Source: Rhodococcus sp. CH91
GTDB taxonomy: Bacteria; Actinomycetota; Actinomycetes; Mycobacteriales; Mycobacteriaceae
NCBI RefSeq assembly: GCF_022554085.1
Contig: NZ_JAKFYR010000006.1
Location: 127,484-191,483, forward strand
Direction of reading: 5' to 3'
DNA length: 64,000 nucleotides
Shown: positions 43,082 through 52,554 of the stretch, piece after piece
Numbering within the stretch: the stretch's first letter is position 1
How the letters are laid out: every line of letters starts with the position of its first letter
Notes under the pieces: generated by a model
Database searches by the model: none
Told to the model about the DNA's origin: nothing
Seen by the model: only the letters and a program-made list of their open reading frames with translations
Translations under genes and position numbers: made by a program

Positions 43082-46000
43082 ATGGTGGCCGACATCCTGG
43101 ATCGTTTCTCCGCGCCGACCCGCGAATGGTTCGCCGGGGCGTTCGACGCTCCCACACCGGCACAGCTCGGCGCGTGGGAATCGATCTCGTCGGGGGCCCA
43201 CACACTCGTCGTGGCACCCACGGGCTCCGGCAAGACGCTCTCGGCGTTCCTGTGGTCGCTCGACCGGCTCTCGTCCACCCCTGCGGACGAACACGCCGCG
43301 CGCACGCACCGCACCCGGGTCCTGTACGTCTCGCCGCTGAAGGCGCTCGCCGTGGATGTCGAGCGGAATCTGCGGTCACCTCTCGTCGGCATCACCCAGA
43401 CAGCGAAGCGCCTCGGCCTGACCCCGCCCGAGATCACCGTCGGGGTCCGGTCGGGCGACACCTCGCAGGCCGACCGGCGCGCACTCGCCCGGACCCCGCC
43501 CGACATCCTCATCACGACGCCCGAGTCCCTCTTCCTCATGCTCACCTCGTCGGCCCGCGAGAATCTCGCCGGTGTCGAGACGGTGATCGTCGACGAGGTC
43601 CACGCCGTGGCGGGGACGAAACGCGGCGCGCATCTCGCGTTGTCGCTCGAGCGGCTCGACCTGCTGTTGCGGGCCCCTGCCCAGCGGATCGGCCTGTCCG
43701 CCACCGTGCGTCCGCACGAGGAGGTGGGACGCTTCCTCGTGGGTTCGGCCCCGATCCGGATCGTCGCCCCGCCGTCGGCCAAGAAGTGGGATCTGACGGT
43801 GCGCGTACCCGTCGAGGACATGACCGAGCTCGGCGTGTCCGAACCCGACGAGGAATCCTTCTCCCCCACGCCGCAGGCCGGTTCGATCTGGCCGCACGTC
43901 GAGGAGCAGATCGTCGATCTCATCACCGAGCACCGGTCGACGATCGTGTTCGCCAACTCCCGTCGGCTGTCCGAACGTCTCACCGCCCGGCTCAACGAGA
44001 TCTACGCGGAACGTTCGGGGAATCCGGTGGACGGCGACGGCGCGCCACCCGCGCAGCTCGGTTCACCCACCGAGACGTCCGCCGGCGCGGCACCGGTGCT
44101 GGCGCGGGCCCATCACGGTTCCGTGAGCAAGGACCAGCGCGCTCTGATCGAGGACGATCTCAAATCCGGCCGGCTCCGCTGTGTGGTGGCGACGTCGAGT
44201 CTCGAGCTCGGCATCGACATGGGCGCCGTGGATCTGGTGATCCAGGTCGAGGCTCCGCCCTCCGTGGCCAGTGGTCTGCAACGCGTCGGCCGCGCCGGGC
44301 ATCAGGTGGGTGAGACCTCGCGCGGGGTGCTCTTCCCGAAACACCGCACCGATCTGGTGCACTGCGCGGTGACCGTCGAGCGGATGGTGGCCGGGCACAT
44401 CGAAGCCCTTCAGGTCCCGGCCAATCCACTCGATGTGCTCGCCCAGCAGACGGTCGCGGCCACCGCTCTCGAACCGGTCGACGTCGACGACTGGTTCGAC
44501 ACGGTACGGCGGAGCGGGTCGTTCGCGACGCTGTCGCGGGCGGTCTACGAGTCGGTACTCGACCTTCTCGCCGGCCGGTATCCCTCCGACGAGTTCGCCG
44601 AGTTGCGTCCACGCGTCGTGTGGGACCGCACGGCCGGAACACTCACCGGCCGCCCCGGCGCGCAGCGTCTCGCCGTCACCTCCGGCGGCACCATCCCCGA
44701 CCGCGGCCTGTTCACCGTCTACATGGTGGGCGAGAAGAACACGCGCGTAGGCGAGCTCGACGAGGAGATGGTCTACGAGTCGCGGGTGGGCGACGTGTTC
44801 GCGCTCGGTGCCACGAGTTGGCGGATCGAGGAGATCACCTTCGACCGGGTCCTGGTCTCCCCCGCCTACGGCCGCCCGGGCCGGTTGCCCTTCTGGCACG
44901 GCGACAGTCAGGGCCGCCCCGCCGAACTCGGTGCCGCGCTCGGGCAGTTCCTCCGCGAGATGGGGCACGCCTCCCCCGAGGACGCCGAGATCCGCTGCCG
45001 CCGGGGAGGACTCGACGACTATGCGACCGGAAACCTGATCCGCCTGCTCGACGAGCAGCGCACCGCCACCGGGCACCTGCCCACCGATCGCACGCTCGTC
45101 GTCGAACGATTCCGCGACGAACTCGGCGACTGGCGACTCGTGCTGCACTCGCCCTTCGGATTACGCGTCCACGCGCCGTGGGCGCTCGCGGTGGGGGCGC
45201 GCCTGCTCGAGCGTTACGGCGTCGAATCGCATCCCACCCCGTCCGACGACGGCATCATCGTCCGTCTGCCCGACACCGACGACGCGCCGCCCGGTTCGGA
45301 GATCTTCGTCTTCGACACCGACGAGATCGACGACACGGTCACCGATCAGGTCGGTGGTTCGGCGTTGTTCGCGTCCCGGTTCCGCGAGTGCGCTGCGCGG
45401 GCACTGCTGCTGCCCCGCCGCAATCCGGGCAAGCGCGCACCGCTGTGGCAGCAACGCCAGCGATCCGCTCAGTTGCTCGACGTGGCGCGCCGCTATCCGG
45501 ATTTCCCGATCCTGCTCGAGACCGTCCGCGAGTGTCTGCAGGACGTCTACGATCTGCCTGCGCTGCGCGATCTCCTGGGCCGTATCGCGCAGCGGAAGAT
45601 CCGGTTGGCCGAAGTGGAGACGCCCACCGCCTCCCCGTTCGCGACCTCCATGTTGTTCTCCTACGTCGGGGAGTTCCTCTACGAAGGCGACAGTCCGCTC
45701 GCCGAGCGGCGCGCAGCCGCGCTGTCGCTCGATTCGTCGCTGCTCGCCGAGCTGCTCGGCCGGGTGGAGTTGCGGGAGCTGCTCGACCCGGACGTCGTCG
45801 CCGAAGCCGAGCACGAACTGCAGCGACTGACTCCGCAGCGACGCGTCCGCGACGCGGAGGGCGTGGCCGACCTGCTGCGACTGCTCGGCCCGCTCACCGA
45901 CACCGAACTACGCGAACGCACCACCGACGACCCGGCGGACTGGATCGAGGACCTCGCCGCACAGCGCCGCGCGCTGCGGGTGTCCTATGCCGGTGAACAG

Positions 46001-47641
46001 TGGTGGGCGGCGATCGAGGACGCCGCGCGGCTGCGCGATGCGCTCGGTGTCCCGCTGCCGATCGGTGTGCCCACCGCCTTCGTCGAACCCGTCGCCGATC
46101 CCCTCGGCGATCTCGTCGCCCGTTACGCCCGTACCCACGGCCCCTTCACCACCGCCGAGGCCGCGTCCCGTTTCGGCCTGGGCACGGCGGTCGTCGAATC
46201 GGTCCTCTCGCGACTCGCCGGCGAGAAGCGCATCACCGCAGGAGAATTCCGCCCGGGTTCCACCGGATCCGAATGGTGCGACACGGAGGTGCTGCGGCGG
46301 CTGCGGCGCCGCTCCCTCGCCGCGGCCCGGCAGGACGTGGAGCCCGTCAGCACCACGACGCTCGGGCGGTTCCTTCCCGACTGGCACCATCTCGGCACCG
46401 GCCCGGGTACGAGCGCGCTCTACGGCATCGACGGTGTCATGACCGTCGTCGAGCAACTCGCCGGTGTTCCGGTGCCGGCGAGCGCCCTCGAACCGCTCGT
46501 CCTCGCTCCGCGGGTGCGCGACTATTCTCCGGCGATGCTCGACGAGCTCACCACCACCGGCGAAGTGGTGTGGTCCGGCGCCGGTTCCATCTCGGGCAAG
46601 GACGGCTGGGTGGCGTTGCATCCCGCCGATCTCGCGCCGGTCAGTCTCCGCCCGGCCGAGGAGATCGAGATCGGCCCGGTCCACCGGGCCGTGCTCGATT
46701 CGCTCGCCGGCGGCGGCGCGTTCTTCTTCCGGCAACTCGTCGACGCCGTCACCGCTCTCCACACCACGGCGAGCGACGACCAGGTCGCCGGTGCCCTGTG
46801 GGAGCTGGTGTGGAGCGGGCACGTCTCGGGCGACACCCTCGCGCCCTTGCGGGCACTGATCGGCGACACCTCCCGCGCGAAACCGGCACACCGCAGCCCA
46901 CGCCGCGCACCACGCGCCCGGATGTACCGGGCGCGACCGATCGTGCCGGCCCGCTCGGGTCCTCCCACGGTGAGCGGACGCTGGTCGCTGCTACCCGAAC
47001 GCGAAACCGACCCGACCGTCCGGGCGCACACCACCGCGGAGTTGCTGCTCGAACGGTACGGAGTGGTCACCCGCGGCGTCGTCGTCGGAGAGGCCGTCCC
47101 CGGCGGTTTCGCGACGATGTACAAGGTGCTCAGCCGATTCGAGGAGACCGGGCGGTGCCGCCGCGGTTATTTCGTCGACTCGCTCGGCGGTGCCCAGTTC
47201 TCGACCCCGTCGGTCGTGGACCGTCTGCGCTCGTTCTCCGATTCGATCGAGGGCCGGCACGCGGAGACGGCTGCGGTCACCCTCGCCGCGAGCGATCCGG
47301 CCAATCCCTACGGTGCCGCACTGCCGTGGCCGAAGAGCGCCGACGACGACGCCCCGCGGCACCGTCCGGGCCGCAAGGCCGGTGGTCTCGTGGTGCTCGT
47401 CGACGGGGCACTCGTGCTCTTCGTCGAGCGCGGTGGCCGGACCCTGCTCACCTTCGACGACGATCCCGGGACGCTGCGCAGCGCATGTGCCTCACTGATC
47501 GCGGCCGTCAAACGTGGAGGGGTCGACAAGATCGTCGTCGAGAAGGTCGACGGTGCGTCCATCCACGGTCACGAGTTCGGCGAGTTCCTCGCGGAAGCGG
47601 GCTTCTCGGCGACACCCCGCGGCTACCGCGCGAGGTTCTGA
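43082..47641 (+). CDS. lhr: ATP-dependent helicase Lhr
   Basis: A 1519-residue superfamily 2 helicase of the Lhr class that unwinds RNA-DNA hybrids with 3'-5' polarity and is DNA-damage responsive in mycobacteria. Motif I APTGSGKT (45-52), motif II DEVH (about 170), motif III SATVR, motif V VATSSLELGIDMG and motif VI QRVGRAGH are intact; a winged-helix and beta-barrel Lhr core (about 430-890) and the long carboxy-terminal Lhr-CTD follow. Length agrees with Rv3296 (1513). ATG 43082 is used. The next gene, nei, starts two bases after the stop, a repair operon. Confidence 0.97.
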   Translation: MVADILDRFSAPTREWFAGAFDAPTPAQLGAWESISSGAHTLVVAPTGSGKTLSAFLWSLDRLSSTPADEHAARTHRTRVLYVSPLKALAVDVERNLRSPLVGITQTAKRLGLTPPEITVGVRSGDTSQADRRALARTPPDILITTPESLFLMLTSSARENLAGVETVIVDEVHAVAGTKRGAHLALSLERLDLLLRAPAQRIGLSATVRPHEEVGRFLVGSAPIRIVAPPSAKKWDLTVRVPVEDMTELGVSEPDEESFSPTPQAGSIWPHVEEQIVDLITEHRSTIVFANSRRLSERLTARLNEIYAERSGNPVDGDGAPPAQLGSPTETSAGAAPVLARAHHGSVSKDQRALIEDDLKSGRLRCVVATSSLELGIDMGAVDLVIQVEAPPSVASGLQRVGRAGHQVGETSRGVLFPKHRTDLVHCAVTVERMVAGHIEALQVPANPLDVLAQQTVAATALEPVDVDDWFDTVRRSGSFATLSRAVYESVLDLLAGRYPSDEFAELRPRVVWDRTAGTLTGRPGAQRLAVTSGGTIPDRGLFTVYMVGEKNTRVGELDEEMVYESRVGDVFALGATSWRIEEITFDRVLVSPAYGRPGRLPFWHGDSQGRPAELGAALGQFLREMGHASPEDAEIRCRRGGLDDYATGNLIRLLDEQRTATGHLPTDRTLVVERFRDELGDWRLVLHSPFGLRVHAPWALAVGARLLERYGVESHPTPSDDGIIVRLPDTDDAPPGSEIFVFDTDEIDDTVTDQVGGSALFASRFRECAARALLLPRRNPGKRAPLWQQRQRSAQLLDVARRYPDFPILLETVRECLQDVYDLPALRDLLGRIAQRKIRLAEVETPTASPFATSMLFSYVGEFLYEGDSPLAERRAAALSLDSSLLAELLGRVELRELLDPDVVAEAEHELQRLTPQRRVRDAEGVADLLRLLGPLTDTELRERTTDDPADWIEDLAAQRRALRVSYAGEQWWAAIEDAARLRDALGVPLPIGVPTAFVEPVADPLGDLVARYARTHGPFTTAEAASRFGLGTAVVESVLSRLAGEKRITAGEFRPGSTGSEWCDTEVLRRLRRRSLAAARQDVEPVSTTTLGRFLPDWHHLGTGPGTSALYGIDGVMTVVEQLAGVPVPASALEPLVLAPRVRDYSPAMLDELTTTGEVVWSGAGSISGKDGWVALHPADLAPVSLRPAEEIEIGPVHRAVLDSLAGGGAFFFRQLVDAVTALHTTASDDQVAGALWELVWSGHVSGDTLAPLRALIGDTSRAKPAHRSPRRAPRARMYRARPIVPARSGPPTVSGRWSLLPERETDPTVRAHTTAELLLERYGVVTRGVVVGEAVPGGFATMYKVLSRFEETGRCRRGYFVDSLGGAQFSTPSVVDRLRSFSDSIEGRHAETAAVTLAASDPANPYGAALPWPKSADDDAPRHRPGRKAGGLVVLVDGALVLFVERGGRTLLTFDDDPGTLRSACASLIAAVKRGGVDKIVVEKVDGASIHGHEFGEFLAEAGFSATPRGYRARF

Positions 47642-47642
47642 C

Positions 47643-48443
47643 ATGCCCGAAGGCGACACCGTCTTCCGGGCGGCCGGGCGGCTCCGTGCCGCCCTTGAAG
47701 GGAAAGTGCTCACCGAGACGGATTTCCGCGTACCTCGTTTCGCGACGGCCGACTTCACCGGCTGCCGCGTCGACGAGGTGGTCTCCCGCGGCAAGCACCT
47801 GCTGATCCGGGTCGGGGAGGCGTCCATCCATGCGCACCTGAAGATGGAAGGCGAATGGCATGTCTACGAACGTGGAACACGGTGGCGCAAGCCCGGTTAC
47901 AAGGCCCGGCTCGTGCTCGGGACCGAGGACGTGCAGGCCGTGGGCTTCGAGCTCGGCATCGTGGAGGTGCTCGCACGCGACCGGGAGGACGAGGCGGTAG
48001 GTCATCTCGGACCCGACCTGCTCGGGCTCGATTGGGATCCCGAGCGGGCCGCGGCGAATCTGGCCCGCGAGCCCGGTCGCCCCATCGGGGTGGCACTGCT
48101 CGACCAGCGCGTCATGGCCGGCATCGGCAACGTGTACCGCTCCGAGTTGTGTTTCCTGCGCGGGGTGGATCCGTGGACGCCGGTGGCGCAGGCCGGCGAT
48201 CCGGCCGCGTGGGTCGATCTCGCGCATCGGTTGCTGGTAGCCAACCGCGACCGGGCGACGCGCATCACCACCGGCGATCGGCGTCCGGGCCGGAATCTGT
48301 GGGTGTACGGGAGACGCGGCAAGCCGTGCCGGCGCTGCACCACCCCGGTCCGGTCCGGTGAGATCGGTACCGTGACCGATCCCGAACGCGTGGTCTACCG
48401 ATGTCCGCGCTGTCAGCCCCGCGCCGGCGAACGACCCGCCTGA
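47643..48443 (+). CDS. nei: endonuclease VIII-type DNA glycosylase Nei
   Basis: A 266-residue Fpg/Nei glycosylase/AP lyase. Pro2 and Glu3 of the MPEGDT start are the catalytic nucleophile and acid; the helix-two-turn-helix motif includes IGNVYRSELCFLRGV, and the zinc finger ends in C-x2-C ... C-x2-C (CRRC to CPRC near residues 230-260). It removes oxidised pyrimidines and cuts the abasic site. Cotranscribed with lhr. The 3' end overlaps the convergent TetR gene by 31 bases. Confidence 0.95.
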   Translation: MPEGDTVFRAAGRLRAALEGKVLTETDFRVPRFATADFTGCRVDEVVSRGKHLLIRVGEASIHAHLKMEGEWHVYERGTRWRKPGYKARLVLGTEDVQAVGFELGIVEVLARDREDEAVGHLGPDLLGLDWDPERAAANLAREPGRPIGVALLDQRVMAGIGNVYRSELCFLRGVDPWTPVAQAGDPAAWVDLAHRLLVANRDRATRITTGDRRPGRNLWVYGRRGKPCRRCTTPVRSGEIGTVTDPERVVYRCPRCQPRAGERPA

Positions 48444-49030
48444 CCCGCCTGTTCGACGAGTGCGACGCAGTGCTCGACGAGCGTGTCGCGCGAGACCGCC
48501 AGTTCACCTTCGAGATAGCTCATGAACAGGCTGGTCAGCGCCCCCACGACCCCCACGGCGATCATGTGCCGCACGGCTTCCTCACCCCCGGGAGGGAGTT
48601 CGTCGCGGACGAGGGAGACGAACATCGGGGCCAGTTCGATCCCGCGTCGGCTGATCGCAGGCTCGCGCAGCGGAGCGAGCAGCAGCACGCGCCCCTTCGC
48701 CGGATCGTCCACCATCAGCTCGACGAAGGCGCGCACCGCCGCCTCCGCGCGCCCGGTGGGTGGCGCGGAGACCACCGCGCGGGCCAGCGCGTCGCGGGCC
48801 CGGGCGGCGACGTGCGCGTAGACCTCCCGGACGAAGGTGTCGCGGTCGGCGAAGCTCTCGTAGAAATAACGTTCGGTGAGTTCGGCCGTCCGGCACACCG
48901 CCCGGACGTTGACCCCGGTGCCACCGGTCGCCCCGATCAGCTCGACGCCTACAGCGAGGAGGCGTTCGCGGCGCAGTCGACGGCGTTCTTCGATGCCGAC
49001 GCCCGCCCAGCTGCGGCGCGTGCTGTCCAC
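48413..49030 (-). CDS. TetR-family transcriptional regulator
   Basis: A 205-residue TetR protein. The amino-terminal helix-turn-helix (about 16-62) includes NVRAVCRTAELTERYFYESFADRD, with a regular ligand-binding core after it. The GTG at 49030 has GGGAAG upstream. It is divergent from the MpaB-type gene, and a 24-base operator lies exactly between them over the MpaB -10 and start, so this protein probably represses that gene and perhaps its own. From memory Rv3295 is a TetR in the same place. Confidence 0.9.
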   Translation of the reverse strand: MDSTRRSWAGVGIEERRRLRRERLLAVGVELIGATGGTGVNVRAVCRTAELTERYFYESFADRDTFVREVYAHVAARARDALARAVVSAPPTGRAEAAVRAFVELMVDDPAKGRVLLLAPLREPAISRRGIELAPMFVSLVRDELPPGGEEAVRHMIAVGVVGALTSLFMSYLEGELAVSRDTLVEHCVALVEQAGQAGRSPARG

Positions 49031-49048
49031 TCTTGTCGCTTCCCGTCG

Positions 49049-49077
49049 TTGACTGTATGCCCGCCGAATCCTACTCT
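49049..49077 (+). promoter_or_regulatory. promoter of the MpaB-like gene
   Basis: TTGACT (49049-49054) and TACTCT (49072-49077) are separated by 17 bases, a near-ideal sigma-A promoter. The -10 box ends 6 bases before ATG 49084, so the mRNA should be leaderless. Confidence 0.75.
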
Positions 49078-49097
49078 GACAACATGTGTAGTCAGAG
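49074..49097. promoter_or_regulatory. 24-bp TetR-type operator over promoter and start codon
   Basis: Arms CTCTGAC (49074-49080) and GTCAGAG (49091-49097) are perfect inverted repeats, and the inner ACA/TGT extends the symmetry across a 10-base core. It covers the -10 box and the ATG of the MpaB-like gene and ends 44 bases from the TetR start, fitting repression of the pair by that TetR. Confidence 0.75.
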
Positions 49098-50090
49098 ATC
49101 CGCGGGGCCGGACACCGCCGACTCGCCGTCCGGACGGACACCCCCACCCGAGCCGCTCGGCCCGGACTCTCTGACCTGGAGATATTTCGGCGGCTGGCGT
49201 GGCATGCTCTTCGGCCCCTGGGCGGGATCGATGCAGAACATGCACCCGGGCCTCGGAGCCGCCGTGGAAGAGCACTCGAAGTTCTTCGACGAACGCTGGG
49301 AACGGCTCTACCGCTCGCTGTACCCGATCTACGGGGTCGTCTTCGACGGGCCGCGCGCACCGCAGACGGCGGCGGAGGTGCGCGGCTATCACAACACCGT
49401 CAAAGGGTGGACAAGAAGGGCCGCAAGTACCACGCACTCGATCCCGACACCTTCTACTGGGCACACGCCACCTTCTTCTACAGCCTCGTCGTCTCCGTCG
49501 AGTGGTTCGAGGGTCCGCTGCCCGTCGAACGGAAACGCCGGCTGTTCGACGAGCACGTGCAGTGGTACCGGCTCTACGGCATGCCCATGCACTCGGTACC
49601 CGAGTCGTGGGAGGCCTTCCTCGCCTACTGGGACCACATGTGCCGCAACGTCCTCGAGGACAACAAGGCCACCCGCGACGTACTCGACCTGTCGAACCTC
49701 GATCGTCCGCCCTTCCTGCGGTGGTTCCCGGCGAGTGTCTGGAAGCTGGTCCGCCCACCGGTGACGGCCGGCTTCCTCTGGCTCACCGTCGGCCTGTACG
49801 ACCCTCCGGTGCGCGACCTGCTCGGGTACAGGTGGAGCCGGCGGGAGGAGAAACTGCACGCTCTCGTCGGCCGCGCGATCGGCCTGGGCACCATGCTCGT
49901 GCCGTGGCGCTATCGCTACCACCCGCGTGCCCGTGCCGGATGGGACCGTGCGTTCGGCCGCATCCCGGCCACGGCCGGCCTGCTCGAGACACCCGGCCGC
50001 AACCTGCCGCCGCGCGACCGCCGCGACTCACCGATGCACTACAGCCCGAAGGTGACGGACCGGCACCGGCCCACCCCGGTCTCGTCCTGA
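49084..50090 (+). pseudogene. MpaB-type oxygenase (DUF2236) with a one-base frameshift
   Basis: The frame from ATG 49084 encodes 108 residues of a DUF2236/MpaB-type oxygenase (YFGGWRGMLFGPWAG ... EVRGYHNTVKG), then shifts at GGG 49405-49407. The rest (DKKGRKYHALDPDTFYWAHATFF onward, to 50090) continues in the -1 frame for 227 residues. Restoring one G gives a normal-length product of about 335. The second part alone would start at GTG 49407 with no ribosome site. It may be a recent pseudogene, a sequencing slip, or programmed -1 frameshifting on AAAGGG. Latex-clearing-like heme oxygenases belong to this family. Confidence 0.82.
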
Positions 50091-50142
50091 CGGGTCCGTC
50101 CGAGCCGCGACGGGCGGGACGCGTCTGTGTCACGCTATCGAG

Positions 50143-50664
50143 GTGCCCGCCTCTTCGCGGTTGTCGTCCGAGCGTCGCCGGCCCCTGACCCCGGAATCTG
50201 CGGCGTCCCGCATCAGCGCCTACGTCTACGGCAACATCCTGGTCCTGGCCGCACTCGTTCCCATCACGAACTCCCCCGAGTACATCGGGATCGCCATCGT
50301 CGCCGGCACCGCGCTCTCGACGTTCATCGCGCACGTCTTCGCCGACTCGGTCGCACAGTCCGTCCGGTCCGGTGAACAGCTCTCGCGCGACGAACGACTC
50401 GCGGAACTCCGGAACGCGGTGCCGATCCTGTCGTCCGCGGTGCTGCCGTGCGTGATCCTCCTGACGGCCTGGCTCGGCTGGTTCGAACCACGCACCGCCC
50501 ACCTGCTCGCCGAGGTCACGGTGCTGATCCGTATCGGCTCGACGGTGTTCGTGGTGCGCCGACTGCAGAACCGTCCTCCCACCCATCGGACCGTCATGGC
50601 AGCGATCGGCGTGGCCCTGGTCGCCACCGTGGTCGTCGCCGTGAAGGTCGCGCTCACGCACTGA
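50143..50664 (+). CDS. integral membrane protein of unknown function
   Basis: A 173-residue protein with five hydrophobic segments: about 26-45, 50-68, 94-115, 123-140 and 150-170. The basic amino end (RLSSERRRPL) suggests a cytoplasmic start. The loop between helices 2 and 3 is acidic (GEQLSRDERLAEL). I do not recognise the family; a transporter-like or VIT-like fold is only a guess. GTG start. It converges on glpD; a hairpin lies between. Confidence 0.68.
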   Translation: MPASSRLSSERRRPLTPESAASRISAYVYGNILVLAALVPITNSPEYIGIAIVAGTALSTFIAHVFADSVAQSVRSGEQLSRDERLAELRNAVPILSSAVLPCVILLTAWLGWFEPRTAHLLAEVTVLIRIGSTVFVVRRLQNRPPTHRTVMAAIGVALVATVVVAVKVALTH

Positions 50665-50676
50665 CCTTCCCGAGGC

Positions 50677-50707
50677 GCGGCTGCCGACACCGCGGACAGG
50701 CGGCCGC
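50677..50707. terminator. hairpin between membrane protein and glpD
   Basis: GCGGCTGCC (50677-50685) pairs with GGCGGCCGC (50699-50707) with one G-U pair and a 13-base loop. It sits between convergent stop codons and touches the glpD stop, so it can act on both strands. Confidence 0.4.
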
Positions 50708-52437
50708 TAGGTGATCGGGACGGGTTCGAGGATCTCCGCGCGGGCCTCGGGCGCCGCGGCCCGGAGTGCGTCCGCCGACTCGTCGTCGGGGCGGCTCTGC
50801 GAGAGGATCTCGGCCTCGACACGCGCACGATAGGTCGCGACCTCCCGGTCGACGGTGGCGTCGTCCCATCCCAGGACCGGTGCGACCAGACGGGCCACCT
50901 GCTCCGCGCAGTACAGCCCCCGGTGCGGATACTCGATGGAGATGCGGGTCCGGCGTGCCAGGAGGTCCTCGAGATGCAGGGCGCCCTCGGCCGCCGCACC
51001 GTAGACCACCTCGACCTGCAAGTACTGCGGGGCATCGGTGAGCGGTTCGAGCAGTTCGGGGCGGCCCTTCGCGAAAGCGAGCACGTCCTCGACGAGGGAA
51101 CCGTAGCGGTCGAGCAGGTGCTTGACACGATAGGGATGGAGACCGTACTCCTCGGCGAGCTGCATGGTCTGGTTCACCAGCGCGAAGTATCCGTCGGCGC
51201 CGACGAGCGGCACCTTCTCGGTGATCGACGGAGCGATCCGGGCCGGGATGTCTTCGGCGGCGAGATCGACGGCATCCTCGGCCATGACGCGATAGGTGGT
51301 GTACTTCCCGCCCGCGATGGCCACGAGACCGGGTGCCACACGCGCGACGGCGTGCTCGCGCGAGAGCTTCGAGGTCTCGTCGCTCTCCCCTGCCAGCAGC
51401 GGACGCAGGCCGGCGTAGACACCGTCGATGTCCTCGTGTGTCAGGGGGACGACCAGGACGCGGTTGACGTGGTCGAGGATGTAGTCGATGTCGGCCTTCG
51501 TCGCCGCCGGATGCGCCAGGTCCAGATTCCAGTCGGTGTCGGTGGTGCCGATGATCCAGTGGTTGCCCCACGGGATGACGAACAGGACCGATTTCTCGGT
51601 GCGCAGGATGATGGCCGAATCGCTCACGATCCGGTCGCGGGGCACGACGATGTGCACGCCCTTCGAAGCACGCACCCGGAAGCGGCCGCGCTGCCGGGAC
51701 AGCGACTGGATCTCGTCGGTCCACACGCCGGTCGCGTTGATCACCGCATGGGCGCGCACCTCGGTGACCGAACCGTCCTCGCTGTCGCGTACCCGCACTC
51801 CCGAGACCCGGTCGGCTTCCCGCAGGAAACCGACGACCTGCGTCGACGTGCGCACGACCGCACCGTAGTGCGCGGCGGTGCGCGCGACGGTCATGGTGTG
51901 CCGGGCATCGTCGACGACGGTGTCGTAATAGCGGATCCCACCGACGAGCGCGGTGCGTTTGAGACCGGGGACCATGCGCAGCGCACCCGACCGGGTGAGA
52001 TGCTTCTGCGCCGGAACGGACTTCGCGCCACCCATCCGGTCGTACAGGAAGATGCCCGCCGCGACATAGGGCCGCTCCCACACACGATGGGTGAGCGGGA
52101 ACAGGAACTTCAACGGCTTGACCAGGTGCGGAGCCAGCGTGGTCAGCGCGAGTTCGCGTTCGCGCAAGGCTTCCCGGACCAACCCGAATTCGAGTTGTTC
52201 CAGATAGCGCAGGCCCCCGTGGAACATCTTCGACGACCGGCTCGACGTGCCGGAGGCGTAGTCCCGTGCCTCGACGAGCGCGACCCGCAGTCCCCGTGTG
52301 GCGGCGTCGAGCGCTGCCCCGGCACCGACGACACCACCCCCGATGACGACGACGTCGAACTGCTCGGTGGTCAGACGACGCCAGGCCTCTGCGCGCTGCT
52401 GCGGCCCGAGGAGTTGCACACCCGATTGGTTGGTCAC
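50707..52437 (-). CDS. glpD: glycerol-3-phosphate dehydrogenase GlpD
   Basis: A 576-residue FAD enzyme that oxidises sn-glycerol-3-phosphate to DHAP, passing electrons to the quinone pool. The dinucleotide motif VVVIGGGVVGAGAALDAATRG is followed by the substrate region SSRSSKMFHGGLRYLEQ, and a DAO_C domain at the carboxy end. GTG 52437 has ACGGGAG upstream and matches the mycobacterial GlpD2 start. It is divergent from glpK with 117 bases between, so glycerol uptake and oxidation share a control region. Confidence 0.95.
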   Translation of the reverse strand: MTNQSGVQLLGPQQRAEAWRRLTTEQFDVVVIGGGVVGAGAALDAATRGLRVALVEARDYASGTSSRSSKMFHGGLRYLEQLEFGLVREALRERELALTTLAPHLVKPLKFLFPLTHRVWERPYVAAGIFLYDRMGGAKSVPAQKHLTRSGALRMVPGLKRTALVGGIRYYDTVVDDARHTMTVARTAAHYGAVVRTSTQVVGFLREADRVSGVRVRDSEDGSVTEVRAHAVINATGVWTDEIQSLSRQRGRFRVRASKGVHIVVPRDRIVSDSAIILRTEKSVLFVIPWGNHWIIGTTDTDWNLDLAHPAATKADIDYILDHVNRVLVVPLTHEDIDGVYAGLRPLLAGESDETSKLSREHAVARVAPGLVAIAGGKYTTYRVMAEDAVDLAAEDIPARIAPSITEKVPLVGADGYFALVNQTMQLAEEYGLHPYRVKHLLDRYGSLVEDVLAFAKGRPELLEPLTDAPQYLQVEVVYGAAAEGALHLEDLLARRTRISIEYPHRGLYCAEQVARLVAPVLGWDDATVDREVATYRARVEAEILSQSRPDDESADALRAAAPEARAEILEPVPIT

Positions 52438-52554
52438 CGCACCCGCTCCCGTGAGTCGCCGACGTATCCCGATCAAGGCTAGTAGCTTCGAGCGCGCAGC
52501 GCGCAGCGGAAGCGCCGCAGAACCGAGCCGTCCGCTTCACCCCGAGGATCACCT

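Noticed and set aside
49407-50090. Separate gene starting at GTG 49407
   Set aside because: No ribosome site, and the first residues continue the domain begun in the upstream frame; a frameshift explains it better.
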